From positions 186,001 through 250,000 of the forward strand of contig BGZK01000085.1 in NCBI GenBank assembly GCA_005406025.1: a stretch of 64,000 bases of DNA. The letters are read 5' to 3'. A program made the position numbers and the translations under genes. The notes under the pieces were generated by a model, which was given only the letters and a program-made list of their open reading frames with translations, had not been told where the DNA came from and did not search any database. How positions within the stretch are numbered: the first letter of the stretch is position 1; each line of letters begins with the position of its first letter. Below are positions 12,087 through 23,769 of the stretch, one piece after another. Origin of the DNA: Eumeta japonica (lineage: Eukaryota; Arthropoda; Insecta; Lepidoptera; Psychidae).

Positions 12087-12430
12087 ACAAAGCGGTGAAC
12101 CGCTCTGCTCTGACAGAGCATCTGCCATTGTCCGAAACAAATGATATTAGGACGGCGCAATGTCTGGTGAATACGGCGGGTGGGGTAGTATACTTCTTAA
12201 TTAAGTGTTTTCAAATAGTTTTTCTCAGAAATCGCTACAAGCGAACAAGCATTATCATGTAGAAAAATAATTTTGTCGCGTCTGGAGTAGTATTGAGGGC
12301 GATTTTCCTTCAGAGCTCGGCTCAATCTCATTAATTGTGTTTAGTAGAGAGTTCCAGTGATTATTTCGCTTGAATTAAGCAACTCGTAATACACCACATC
12401 CAGCTGATCCCGTAAAATACACATCATGAG

Positions 12431-12855
12431 TTTTAAGCTATTGCATAGCTTCTATCGCGGACCTTGAGCGTGGAGATCGAATCCAGAAATTCCGTAACGA
12501 AAATAACCTAACACCCCCCACTCCGACCGGCACAGCGGTGATACTTTTTACTTTTGCCATCTATCAATGAATAGCAGAACTTTTAATGACATTTTTGAAA
12601 TATCACGCTAGTCTCTTTAGTTCAGCAACTCGCCTCTAAGTGGCATTGGTTGTATCTGCGTTACTGCGCATGCGCAATCCCCCTCTTCGCCCCGCAATCT
12701 GGTGACTCATTCCTGCTTAGAGTTTCGGCGTTAGGGCACCTCCTCAAAAAAAAATACTGCATAAATAAAATAAATAAATAATTATAATTGGTTAAGCTGA
12801 TAAAAAATACTATGCAATAGCTTTACCGCGGCAGTCCCCGAGTGCCACACGTGTT
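12431..12855 (-). mobile_element. 425-bp dispersed repeat nested in the mariner relic (second copy 34597-35022)
   Basis: This block separates the two halves of the mariner relic and recurs in inverted orientation at 34597-35022 with roughly 17 differences by eye. Shared borders are AACACGTGTGGCAC at one end and AGCTTAAAA at the other. Near both ends are related motifs built on CCGCG-N-AAGCTATNGCATAG. It codes for nothing. The insertion lies in an A-run of the transposase, and any target duplication would be only a few A's. The exact element class is unclear; I associate this wording with repeats common in moths and butterflies. Confidence 0.75.
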
Positions 12856-13164
12856 TTTTTTTCCATGAATATTCGGTTTTGCTGTGGATGTTGACTAACT
12901 GCCAGGTATAAACGATGCGAGACTGCTCGCTGAGTGACTTCTAAAGGAAGTGCAAGTTCATTTTGTGTTTGAGACGAATATTTCTCCAATTCTGCATTTT
13001 CATAAATTTTTGGCCTTCCACTACGGTCTTTGTCTTCTACGCCAAAATCGCCGTTTTTAAACTTTTGAAAGTACTCACGACATGTTCTCTCACTCAAGGC
13101 AGCCTCATTATATGCTTCTACGAGCAATCTATATGCCTTATCTGCAGGATTTTTTTTAAATTAA

Positions 13165-14710
13165 AGACGTAAATTAAAAATTCCTGCAAAAGACGCTTTG
13201 GCTTAAATTTAGAAATTTTGGAATAAAAAACAATATATGATGATAATTAGAAGTTAATAATATGATAGAGTTATGTTGTTCTTGAATGAGCAATCTAATT
13301 CTCAAGCCGATTATCATCTGCGAATTCTAACGTAAGCCTCGAGCCGTGCCATCTCTTTCAAAACGGCGGAATCTTATTTGTACTCCTAATAGTTGTCGAA
13401 GTCACTTTAAACTGTCGACACAGCACAGAAACGCTAAATTAAGGAAAACCCGAGCTAATAATGTTGACGCTAAATGGATTTTTTTGCATAAAAAGCCAGA
13501 GTGGAGGTACGGCGACCGCGCTCGGCCGGCTAACGGTATTACGCAACTGCATGATTATGCGCGCTTCCGTCGTCGTTACACTTTAAAACTATCATCGGTG
13601 TCGAAAAATCAATTGCAAAATTGCAAATGGTCCATTTATTTATGAAGAGATGTGGCTGAGCACACTCGGATACTCGAATAAATATTAGAAGTAGGTGATC
13701 ATCTTCAGTGTCGCAGTGCAACAAAAGATAAAATTAAACATTTATGCTTTATGTATACACGGGTGGTTTCCATATTCCACCTTTTTAATTATAACGTTTC
13801 TAAGTTACCAGAGAGTAGATGATCACCGCAGCTCATAAACACTCGCAATTCCAAAGGAGTCACTAATGCCGTTGTCGGCCTCTTTAGAATATATAAAGTG
13901 TTGATGGAGAGGGGAGTGGGCTCTGAGACTGAGCCTCGTTATAAAACTAATACTATTTACGTTTTTAACTAGTGTATTTCTAAAAGAGACACATCGTCTT
14001 TTAGAATCAGAATACGAAAGCAACAATATAAATATAGTAAGGTTTTTGGGTACCCATCACGACTGTTTCACGGCTTAAAGGAACCTATTGAAAAAACTCG
14101 ATAGCCCACGAAACAATAATCAATGAAAATAATTCATTTATTATTACAATCATTTATTCGTCATCATCATCACACTTCAATCTAAACAACATAATTGGAA
14201 ATATCATTTTTATTTCTTTTCGAAAACCACCTTCGCTTTTTCGTGGGGAAACGGAATTGGATGAGAATGTACTGGGAAGCAAAAGGATGAGAGAAAAGAA
14301 AAGGGAATAGAGTCAAGAATAGGACTAAGATTGGAATCATTAATGGGCATCAGGAAGAAGCTTAGAATTAAAGTTTAATTTTAAATCAATATTTCCATAC
14401 GAGGGTTGTCACAAACGAAAGCTAGTTTTACATAAATCTACTACTTTTTAATAAAACTATTCTAATGCACCACTGTACTAACAATTGCATAGGATGTGCA
14501 AATGCAATAAAGACGACCTGCGCCCACGTATGCACACGCGAGTCCGCGCATCATTTAATAAACATAACGGCATCTGCGCAATGCAGTTACGATCAATGCT
14601 AAGTTTCCTACACTGAGGGCCTCGTCCATACTTTTTAACTTTTATCGCTGTACAATTTATTTTATCAAATTAGCCATTGCATAGCAGTATCGTAAGAATA
14701 TTGTACAGAC
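13165..14710. other. Intergenic/intronic stretch, nothing recognised
   Basis: AT-rich with one mildly GC-rich segment near 13500-13570. The open frames on both strands (99, 61 and 67 codons) show no recognisable motif. The stretch from 14230 to 14360 is purine-rich on the plus strand. Confidence 0.35.
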
Positions 14711-14715
14711 GAGTC

Positions 14716-14764
14716 GGTTATCACTCGACTATTCTTTATTATATACAATAGTCGAGTGATAACC
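14716..14764. repeat. 18-bp perfect hairpin
   Basis: Arms GGTTATCACTCGACTATT (14716-14733) and its exact complement (14747-14764) flank a 13-nt AT-rich loop. It is too short for a typical pre-miRNA. It may be a snap-back duplication or the fused ends of a lost element. Confidence 0.75.
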
Positions 14765-14769
14765 CGTTA

Positions 14770-15115
14770 TCCTACCTCGATAATCTAATTCAATAATTTG
14801 TTTCTGTATTTCGTTAATGAAATACATTATACATTGCATAATGCACAGAATATAGGTTTAGACATAATTAAATCTTATTACCGATGGCTACCGAAGTGGC
14901 GTGAGAGTAAAAATATGTCGCGGAAGAAAGTTCATTGGCAATAAAATATGATAGCAAGATACAGGGCAGTTTTATTACAAAAAAGTAATTACTAGACGAC
15001 AATCATGATTATTAATTATTTACTTAAGTATGTAATAAGGTTCTAATAATATTTATATGACATTAGCTTTCCACCCCTGCCTTCATCCTAACGGACGTAG
15101 AATGCTTTTGTCAAT
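14770..15115. other. AT-rich stretch, nothing recognised
   Basis: No gene or repeat structure was recognised between the hairpin and the degenerate hexamer block. Confidence 0.4.
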
Positions 15116-15119
15116 CTTT

Positions 15120-15310
15120 CACATGCTTAGATTCTGCCCTTAATCACAATCCTCACACCTTCACCGCCAGTCTCGACACCGCTCATGACTCCGATCCTGG
15201 TCCTGTTCTCAATTCGAGTTCCGGTCCATTTTCCGATGTCGCTCCCGGACCCGTTTTCAATTTCGATTACGATATTCGTCACGGTTCCGATATGAACGAG
15301 GCCACCGAGA
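15120..15310. repeat. Degenerate hexamer-like repeat (GATTCC/GGTCCC wording)
   Basis: About 190 bp made of loosely repeated 5-7-mers such as GATCCT, GGTCCT, GTTCCG and CGATTC. This cryptic simple repeat accounts for the Gly/Ile/Glu-rich minus frame of 68 codons, which is therefore not a gene. Similar wording recurs at 22025-22120, 26490-26690 and 59745-59815. Confidence 0.5.
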
Positions 15311-15319
15311 AAAATGTGG

Positions 15320-16095
15320 GTATTCAATTTCAATACAACTTATATTACTTGGGGATAGTGCAGCTTTCGAGGAGTGGTGGAATTTTAACGGGGGAATCGA
15401 TGACTACACCGAGGGGATATCGTAGCACAGAATGCTAAAGCGGGGGAAATATTAGCAGCCTATTTTATTAAGGGATGGTGTAACTTTATATGTTAAAATC
15501 GACTCTATAGTTCCGTTCAACAGCACAAATACGGTAAATGAAATTGAAGACAAACACTATTTTTTTAATCAACATTCACCATTCGCACGTACAATACAAC
15601 ACCAAACTTTCAACTCAATTGGAAAGAAGATGTATGATCGCATAGGGAGTGAACATACAAACGTTCATTTTTATTCATAAGATTAGAATATTTTATGATT
15701 GACCAATCACTTAATTTTCAGTAGAGATATCTGGCATAAAGTTTCCTTATCTTCCTTTAATATTATTATTATAGAAAAAATACTTTTTTTCTAGTAAACC
15801 AGGACATCTGTATACTTTATTACTTAAAATAAGTATAATTTTCCTAAGGAATAAACAGACGCACTGCAATAGCGGCACGCGTAGATATCTTCTTAAGTAT
15901 TATTTAATATGTATAAAATTATTTTGATTTTAAGATAACGCTGCCAATTTATTTTTATTATGATAAAATTTCAATTCCACTTTGATAAAGCATCATGTTA
16001 TCGTTTTACGATACTATATCTGCCTTAATTTACGTATGATATTCTAGTCACACAAAAATGTCTATTGTAGAGGCTCGTTAGGTATAGTAGAATTG
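15320..16095. other. AT-rich stretch with a G-run segment
   Basis: 15355-15480 has repeated GGGGGAA/GGGGATA words typical of degenerate repeats; the rest is AT-rich and unremarkable. No gene was recognised. Confidence 0.35.
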
Positions 16096-16099
16096 TATC

Positions 16100-16435
16100 A
16101 CGGTGTTGCCGCACCCGGCCGGTCTTCCATTGCCGGCAGACTTCGAAACAGAATTATATAATTATAACAATAAAATCTAAGTGAACAGTCTCCGATCGCG
16201 GACGTCTGTTGAAAGCTCTCAAAAATCGTTCCACAAAGCTGGCGCGCGGCAGCGGCCGTCGCGTTTCCAGTGTGCATTCAACACGAGTGCTCGGATACAA
16301 ATCGGCGGTCGGAGCGCGTCACGCAGCTCCGTAGCGGTTAGTGACGCCGCGACCGCGCGCCCGCGCCCGCCGCCGGGTCATCGACTGGCGACACCGCGCG
16401 CACTACCGAAACCCGGCCGCTTTATGTCATTTATA
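16100..16435. other. GC-rich patch
   Basis: GC/CpG-rich from about 16195 to 16430, with an 89-codon plus frame (16181-16450) of Arg/Ser/Pro-rich composition. No domain, and no convincing splice sites at both edges. Confidence 0.3.
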
Positions 16436-16744
16436 CGTTTATTGTGTTAGTTTGAATACCGACTAAATAGTGCATTTCTTAAATAAGAATAGTATCGATT
16501 GATGTATAAATGTAGTCGGGATTTAAGCTTTTACTGAAACTTCGAATTTATCTTGAAGGTCAAAATGATTCAATTTTTATAATACAAAAGAATTATGACT
16601 CAATTATAGCATATATATATGTGATGTCACATTAAAAGATTTTTAAAGTATATAGCTTCTAAAAATCAAAATAAATTTCTTATTCAAACTGGTGTTCAAA
16701 TTGTCCATACTTTCCAAAAAGAAAGGATTTTATTTGAAAAAAGG

Positions 16745-17130
16745 TGATTGCATACACACAGAAGAATGGTGGTACCACGCTACGCTATTGATGTTTCTCT
16801 AGAACGGGGGGTGGAAGGTAACTTATTCAAAACTAATAAAACGCTCGAAAATTGTACACGCTGTGATATACCCGCCCTTCGTATACAATCGACTCAACGT
16901 AACGGTCGAACCTCACTATGCACGTTGGGGTGCCGCCGCTTTTCATCGAGGGGCTCGGATCGCTCGGACTTGGAGACTGGCGTGTGGACATCGCCAACAG
17001 CCGGCGGTCTAGCGTGCTTTAATCCATCCAGTTAAGAACGCATCGGTCAGTTCGCCCGTCAGGATCGAAGGCGGTACCTTCCGGTTCAGAGGTAATGTTG
17101 TCGATCGGCCGGCCACCACCGCTCATGCAC
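16745..17130. other. Moderately GC-rich block, possible non-coding exon
   Basis: A 95-codon plus frame (16748-17035) has no recognisable content. The block ends at a donor-like CAGAG|GTAATG near 17089. It might be a 5' UTR exon or regulatory DNA, but no promoter element or partner exon supports this. Confidence 0.2.
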
Positions 17131-17474
17131 AATTCCATTAGTGTGAAAATATGATAAAACAACATGGCGACTGCGTGCTAGTCAACAAATTTAGAACAAC
17201 GGAAATTTCTTTACACAAAGATTTAAATCCGACTCTGATACTATTTTTAGTACCCGTCCTTATGCGAGCAAGATGAAGAAAATAACATAAAAGCGACTTT
17301 AAACGTAGTGACGCCATTCACCCATACACAATGCGTTATTCATCAGTGCAGTGTTTCAAGGTACCACTATTATTATGTCGATTGAAATAAACCATCAGTT
17401 ATGTACCTAAAATAAACCGGCGAGTCCCTACTGAGTGTGCGAATGCTATAATATGGATTGCGTAAAAGGAGACA

Positions 17475-17502
17475 GCGCCACGTTAGGTGAAGGACGTGGC
17501 GC
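17475..17502. repeat. GC-rich 9-bp hairpin in a small GC patch
   Basis: GCGCCACGT (17475-17483) pairs perfectly with ACGTGGCGC (17494-17502) across a 10-nt loop, inside a GC-rich patch (17465-17540). Confidence 0.6.
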
Positions 17503-17544
17503 GAGGTACCGGCGCCGCCCTCGATCGCTCAATAAGGGTGGCCG

Positions 17545-18325
17545 AACGTTTTAACGGAATCGCGGTCTGGATATAATACCATTTATGCAAACCCCGCTTA
17601 CAAGATTATGGCAGAAAATGGCTAAAAAGATACTTCTAGACACAAAACATATAAGTTGTAATAATAAAGATATAAGCAGTATAGGTACTACTCATCGTTA
17701 TAAAAAAAAATAAGGATAAGAAACAGTGATGACTATAAAACCAAAAGCACAAGCAGTGCTCTTAACTAATTCGTATCTTTGTTTAACTAATAACATAGAT
17801 ATATAATAGGAATCAAAAAAAAATCAATCAAAACTGCGAGTTGGATTCGCGCGATTAACAAAGATTTTAATTTTTTTTTTCGTCGCACATTAAAATAAAT
17901 TTAAAAGCTAAAATGTAACAATGAATTTATCTCTTATTGATAGGTTACATTTATATAAAAGTTTTACATAATATGGATTGCTAATGTATTTGATATTATG
18001 TAAAACTATTATACTGACTATTTTTAAATACAACATATTTCTTTATCTTTATTAGAAACATGATTAGATTTTTATTTCAGTTTTCACCTTAATAAACTTT
18101 CAATAGAAACAAAGGTAAAGATGATCTTTCTCATACACTTAACTACGTGTCAGAAAGATAGCCCTAGTAAGTGTAGAAAGAAAAGTAGGAAATGTATAAA
18201 GAAGTATTTCTATCATTTCCTGTGTTCGGTACGGGACGCGTAACAAAGAACTTATCATTACTGTTACGTTGATCCAAATACACGATTATGAATATCCAGC
18301 GGTGGTTAGCTAGCGTATTGACGAA
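17545..18325. other. AT-rich stretch with a 14-bp hairpin
   Basis: At 17961-18006 the arms GTTTTACATAATAT and ATATTATGTAAAAC pair perfectly around an 18-nt loop. The remainder is AT-rich without recognised features. Confidence 0.45.
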
Positions 18326-18329
18326 AACC

Positions 18330-18530
18330 GCTTGCAGTGGCGCGGCGTGATAACGGGCGACGGGCGACGGGCGCGACGAGGTGTGTGCGTATCGATTGGG
18401 CGGACGGGGCGTCTCGGGCGGGGCGCGGCGCGGGCGGCGGCGTAGGGCGGGCGGCGGCGGCCACAGATTTATCGCATTCGATACTACCGCGCGGCGACCC
18501 TATCGCCGCCGACGATCCGATACACTTGTT
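18330..18530. other. GC/CpG-rich patch with GC boxes
   Basis: About 200 bp dominated by GGGCGGCGGC-type sequence with direct GGGCGAC repeats at 18354-18372. Plus-strand frames of 66 and 95 codons are low-complexity Arg/Gly/Ala sequence. Candidate regulatory DNA. Confidence 0.35.
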
Positions 18531-18539
18531 ACTTTGATT

Positions 18540-19490
18540 TATTACGTATCATATGATATACGTCCGTGTCCGTTTGTCGAGCAGAAATATGTCGAGATTA
18601 TAAGTTACGCACGTTATTTTCGAAGGTGCTACAAAAGTTTTGTGTGTGTCGGATATAAGTTGTTCTAGAAAACTACCATGCGTAGGACAGAGATTTGTCG
18701 GGTGCTACAGAATCTTACTCTAGAGATATTCATTTTTATTAAAATCTCGATTTTAAACCTAATCCTAATTACATATACTAATCCTTAACCCATTCCCGAT
18801 TTTAATTCTTATAAATTTTCGTCTCGCTCTCGCTGTACCTCTCTCTTACACTGTCACTCCATATCTTTCTCTCTCCTAACAAATAAAAATTTAAATAAAT
18901 ATGTATTTCCATTATGTACATATGTTGTATGTCGCTCATATAGAACGATAGGTAGTAGTAGAACAAATAAAATGCACTATAATACAGGGAAGGCAATAGT
19001 AATATCCATTGTCGTCGCTGTATAGCATATTTGCGCCGAGCCGCTAAAATTATTTGTGCCACAACCGTGGGTTGCGTATTGTAACCTTATATGCACTAAA
19101 ACCTGTCAGATACCTTGTTTCCATAATAATTTTGATAAAAAAATTCTTCTAAAATTAATTAATCCAATATCTATATTTAAGAAAATACGGTAGGAACACA
19201 GAGAGGTAAACATGTATCTGTATTTTATACGACGACAAATTGTATCAGTATATTAAATTCCTTCGAAATTGGTTATGCTATTGCAGAATTTAAGAAGACA
19301 CACGAACAAACAGACGGAGAGATAAACGAATAGTAGGTTATATTTACCGCGACGGCGTGTTTTATCAGTATTCTCAAGGTTCAAACTATCTCAATATATT
19401 TTTTTTCAAAATCGATTTAGGATTTACCTGTGAAAATGTAACAAATATTTACTTTTGCACTCATTATATTTGCGTAGACATTTGCCTACA
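18540..19490. other. AT-rich stretch, nothing recognised
   Basis: Pyrimidine-rich tract at 18800-18880 (CTCTCT words); otherwise AT-rich. The 86-codon minus frame is Tyr/Leu-rich chance sequence. Confidence 0.4.
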
Positions 19491-19494
19491 ACCA

Positions 19495-19698
19495 AATGGC
19501 CTAGTCTTGAATCCCGAATCCGAACAAACTTTTTAAGGTCCCGAAACCAAATGGCAAAAACGAGACCCTTCTAGTTTCGGTATGTCCGTCCGTCCATCTG
19601 TATGTTACAGGCATTTTACTTACTCAAAAACTATAAGATGCATATTGATGAAATTTGAGAAAAGATGTTTTGTATAAACCGCCACTTAGCTTGGTAGT

Positions 19699-19759
<61 letters not shown>

Positions 19760-19975
19760 CTAGGAGGGCACTCCTACATGTAACAAAAGCTGAAAAAGTT
19801 TTGTTAGCAAAAATCAACGTATGGCACATAGTTTGATAGTTCTTTAAAAAGTTCTCAAAAAGGTCTCATCAATTTTTCGGTTAAATGAATATTTTGAATA
19901 GTCGCTTCAAAAGTAGCATAAATTGTATTATGAACAAGTTTTATTAAATTATATTATAAGTGTTCCTTAATAATG
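19495..19975 (+). repeat. Dispersed repeat family, copy 1 (AAACCNTTAGTTTCG type)
   Basis: Carries the motifs GACCCTTCTAGTTTCG, ATGTCCGTCCGTCCATCTGT and ATATTGATGAAATTTG. The same motifs appear in the reverse complement of 45960-46440, and part of the family recurs at 26130-26490. The middle of this copy has expanded into a (TA) microsatellite at 19702-19757. The wording matches a repeat I associate with Lepidoptera; class undetermined. Confidence 0.65.
19702..19757. repeat. (TA)28 microsatellite
   Basis: A pure 56-bp AT/TA dinucleotide run within the dispersed repeat. The long uninterrupted tract is likely polymorphic and self-complementary. Confidence 0.98.
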
Positions 19976-19979
19976 AGCC

Positions 19980-20870
19980 CTACAATTTTTCTAGCTTCAT
20001 TGAAACGGAGTGAAATTTTCACGTAATGCAAAAGCAAAGAAACACAAAAACCCCAAACATTACGTTAGTGCACTGTTAATATATTTTTTAACATATATTT
20101 ATATAAAATTACATGTATATTTACAAGTATAAATCAGATTTATTAATTTTTATTCAATTACTAAAAAAAATATAAATGATATTACTGGATTGACTTTTTA
20201 TAAAAACTGCAAAAGAAACTGTTATTCGGAGGAAAAATATGAAAATTTTCATTATTTCCAGCAACTTTTATTTAGTTTAAAGTGATTTCAACTTTTTGAG
20301 TTTCAAAATGTTCATCTGTAAGTACCAAAGGTAAAAGACACTGCCACATCACCGTTTCACGGTAACGATGGAACGTTGTTAAGAGAATTAAATAAATATT
20401 GAAAGCACTTCCAGGAATTACAGATTCTTATGCATTTAATATACCGTCTATATATGTATATATATAATAGCTTTCGTCCGCAATTCCGTTCGTTTGGACA
20501 TTGCATGAATTCCTATATTTAGTGTATCGAGTGATCATGCTTTCAAGCGTGACCCGATCGCGGTCCGGCCGCCTTAGTACCTAAAAGAAATCGGTTTCTG
20601 ATTACGTATGATTTTAAAATTATTTTACTAATTCCCAAGTTGATATATCGAAATGCTAATTTTCTTTGTATTAACAGTATTGCCTCTATAATGAAATCAC
20701 TAAATCATCAAAATGGAATTTAATCGCATATTTGAATTCAAAAACCGTTAGGGATCGCGATTTCGCAATTATTCGAAAATTACACTCTTAAACCGAAAAC
20801 TGATCTATAGCGATTCCCAAGCAATTTACAATCGATATTCCGTCATTCGTATTTCGTATACAGTGAATTT
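19980..20870. other. AT-rich stretch, nothing recognised
   Basis: AT-rich DNA with a short TATATGTATATATATA run near 20453. No gene or element was recognised before the foldback structure. Confidence 0.4.
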
Positions 20871-20875
20871 TTTTT

Positions 20876-21930
20876 TTATGAAGTCGTTAGATTAAATAAA
20901 ATCTTTGCACATTTATCGAGGACCTGTGTCATTGTAATAATATGGTATAACTGGACTGATCTGATGATGGAGCCAGAAGGTAGGAACAGAAATTCCATAA
21001 CGCAATAACATATTCTAGCCGTGTTTGAGCTTGTCAGAGTTGTCTTGAAATGTACTCTCACCATGAGTGATTTTAAGAGTCTGATGAAGGAGCCGGAAGG
21101 TAAGCAGTAGCACTTCATAATAGAACAACGTAGCCTGGTCTTATTTGGGCTAAATAGAAGTTTTTTAAGTGCACTTCGACCATAATTGGCTTTCAAGGTC
21201 TGATGATGCAGCCTGAACTAAGGCACTAGTATGTACTCTATAATAGAACAACGCATCCGAGCGGTGTTTGCGGTTGTTGGAATTGTCTTAGAATGCACTT
21301 TAACCGTGATTGGTTTCCAGGGTCTGATGATGGAGCCGGAAGGTAAACGCTAGTACTGCATAATGAAACAATGCTATCTAGCCGTGTTTGGACTTGTTGA
21401 TATTGTCATGGAATACACTTCGACCATGATTAACTTTCAGGGTCTGATAACGGAGATGGAAATTTGGAAGCTCCATCATCAGACCCTGAAAGTCAATTGT
21501 GGTCAAAATACATTTCAAGGCAATTCCAACAAACCCAAATACGGTTAGGATATATTGTTCCGTTATGATATCTTAATTCCGGTGCCAACCGTCGGGCTCC
21601 ATCATCAGACCCTGAAAGCCAATTATGGCCAAACCGCACTTAAAAAATTATATTAAGAACACATACGACTAGGTTACGTTTTTCTATTATGCAGTGCTAG
21701 TGCATGCCTTCCGGCTCCATCATCAAACCCTGAAAATCACTAATGGTGAAAGTACATCCCAAGACAACTCTAAAAAGCTTAAACACAACAGGGATATGTT
21801 ATTCCGTTATAGAGTTCCTGTGCCTACCTTCTGGCTCCATCGTCAGATCAGTTCAATTATACCATATTATTGTACAGTCATCGGTCCTCAATAAGTGTGC
21901 AAAGTTTTAATTTAATCTAACGCTTTAAAG
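20876..21930. mobile_element. 1.05-kb foldback palindrome built of about 120-bp tandem units
   Basis: Left arm (20876 to about 21457): the motif GGTCTGATGATGGAGCCGG recurs at about 20960, 21079, 21199, 21320 and 21440, a period of 119-121 bp. Right arm (about 21470 to 21930): its complement GGCTCCATCATCAGACC recurs at about 21473, 21597, 21714 and 21833. The arms match outward to TTAGATTAAAT / ATTTAATCTAA at about 20889 and 21919, around a central loop near 21465. No coding capacity. The design is that of a foldback-type element: long terminal inverted repeats made of tandem subunits. Its exact ends and target duplication could not be fixed by eye. Confidence 0.8.
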
Positions 21931-21999
21931 TCGCTCAAAATTGCGTACAAGAATAACATTTTTTTATACCCAACAATTTAAACTCGCAAATCGATTCCG

Positions 22000-22120
22000 G
22001 AATCGCAATCGATTTCTACTTTTACGTAATAAGGCTCCCGCTTCATTTGATTCCAATTCTGATCTCGCTCTCAATTCCAGTCACGCTCTTGATTTTAATT
22101 TTTGTCCCATGCTCGATATC
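22000..22120. repeat. Degenerate hexamer-like repeat
   Basis: Loosely repeated GATTCC/AATTCC/GATCTC/GCTCTC words, the same style as 15120-15310. This explains the 70-codon plus frame that spans it. Confidence 0.45.
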
Positions 22121-22689
22121 AATTCATCTTGTATGTTATTCCGTAAACTTTAAACCACTAAGTCGCCATAATTATGACATCAAAATCATGTAAATCGAGG
22201 CCACGCGGTAGGCAAATCTATGCTGAATAGCACAAAGTTCTGATGAAGCTAAGAAGAGATTTTTATCATATATTTTACTTAAGAAACATCTTATTAATGA
22301 AGAAATTTTTAGAATCGGTTCACTATTTCGGTTAAATATCACAATTACACAGACGAAGTCGAATACAATTGAAATTTTTTTTTTCATGCCTATAACCTTC
22401 GCGCAAATGCAAGGAATAAGCTGACAAAGTTTTATCACAACCGAATGAACGTTATGGTAGCGCATAAAATAAGAACAAACAAATATTGACTCTGTTAGAT
22501 TGTTTTATGTATGAAACAGTTTAGCCAGTACACGCAAAAATGTTTGTCGAATTTTTGTCGACATCTTTGACGAAAAACCATAATAGCTCAACGCCTAAAT
22601 AAGCATCGCGCCGTAATGCTAAAATTATCGTATAAGTCACATAAATAGATTACGGAATATTATAAGTGATTCATGACTTCCTCATAAAA

Positions 22690-23480
22690 AGGCTATGAAT
22701 AACAAAGAAGTTTCCAAATCTGATTTTTAGTTCGAAATATTTGCATCTTCAAGCAAATATAAAAAAACGAACTGAGAGCTTATTGATCTTCCTTAAAAAT
22801 GAGATTATCAAATACAAAAAAAAATTCAAATCCATTTGATAGTTCCAGAGAATAGATGTTAAAACAAACAAACTCTTCAACTTTTGAAATCAATACCAAT
22901 TACGGAGTATCATGAATTATTTAAATAAATTATAATCTTCGTTAAGAATTGCGCTATCGAATTCAAAAGTATTATTTAAATCCGACTGTCAGTTCTGGTC
23001 ATTTGTATATTCAATCACACAACCATTCAGATAGCTTGTATTTTCCTTAAAAAATGTGCTATAAATTCAAAAAGAATTTTTATAATCCGACTGGCAGTTT
23101 CGGTCATTAGTGTGTTCAATCACACAATTATTCAGATATCGTGTAGCTTTCCTTAAGAAATGTGCTATCAAAGTCAAAACGAATTTTTATAATACGACTG
23201 GCAGTTTCGGTCATTTGTGTGTTCAATCACACAACCATTCAGATATCGTGTAGCTTTCCTTAAGAAATGTGCTATCAAATTGGAAAATAATATTTGTAAT
23301 TCGACTTGAAGTTCTAGACATTAGTGCGTTCAAACACACAATTAAAAATATTGAGATAGTTTATAGTCTTGCTCACAAACCGCACTATTAAATGCTATAA
23401 AAGATTTTCATATCGGACTGGTAGTTACAGATATTAGCGTATTTAAAACAAACAAACAATCTCTTCAGCTTTATACTATA
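22690..23480. repeat. Minisatellite of about 107-bp units
   Basis: The motif CGACTGGCAGTTTCGGTCATT recurs in diverged form at about 22982, 23088, 23194, 23301 and 23414 (period 106-113). It is followed each time by GTTCAATCACACAA and by CTTTCCTTAAGAAATGTGCTATCAAA. Two or three more degraded units precede it, from about 22690. The central units are the most alike and the edges the most diverged, as expected for an array homogenised in its middle. Non-coding. Confidence 0.8.
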
Positions 23481-23484
23481 TTAA

Positions 23485-23765
23485 TATTGATGAAAATGAG
23501 TTTTCTTTGTTGAAGCATCAATTAAAAATTACTATACGTATCTATATAGTACTTTCGCAATTAGATGCGGAATCTTTTGTAGATGGCTTAAAGCTACTTA
23601 TTTTGTATATTCCTTACAGTCTTCACCGTTTTTTTCTTTTATTATATTTTATTATTATTTAGTTTTGTAACCCATAACGCGGAATAAAGCGGACGGGTGA
23701 GTGGTAAGTCTGTAATATATACAATAAAACTGTGTTATCAATATGCACTTTCATCTGCAGGATAG
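23485..23765. other. AT-rich spacer, nothing recognised
   Basis: AT-rich DNA between the minisatellite and the next GC patch, with no features seen. Confidence 0.4.
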
Positions 23766-23769
23766 TACG

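Larger units (their letters stand above)
11950..13163 (-). pseudogene. Mariner transposase relic (cecropia/mellifera-like), interrupted by a 425-bp repeat
   Basis: Read on the minus strand, 13163-12856 encodes a mariner N-terminus: FKKN start, an HTH segment with EYFQKFKNGDFGVEDKDRSG and the SGRP linker, then a jump (internal deletion) to the IFMEKK region. After the inserted block at 12431-12855 the protein resumes with DVVYYELL, LMRLSRALKE and the HDNA catalytic motif near 12260. It runs through WIDSW-like sequence to a C-terminus resembling LPERW..VVASDGK, ending at 11950. Several frameshifts and stops and the loss of the first catalytic region make it dead. A 32-bp perfect palindrome (12055-12086) sits inside the C-terminal half. 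Terminal inverted repeats are not visible. Confidence 0.85.

Noticed and set aside
12029..12262. 77-codon plus-strand frame
   Set aside because: It is the antisense of the mariner relic, whose minus-strand translation has the recognisable motifs.
22690..23480. CRISPR-like array
   Set aside because: Units are about 107 bp and diverged along their whole length, with no short conserved repeat and unique spacer pattern, no cas genes, and the DNA is animal.
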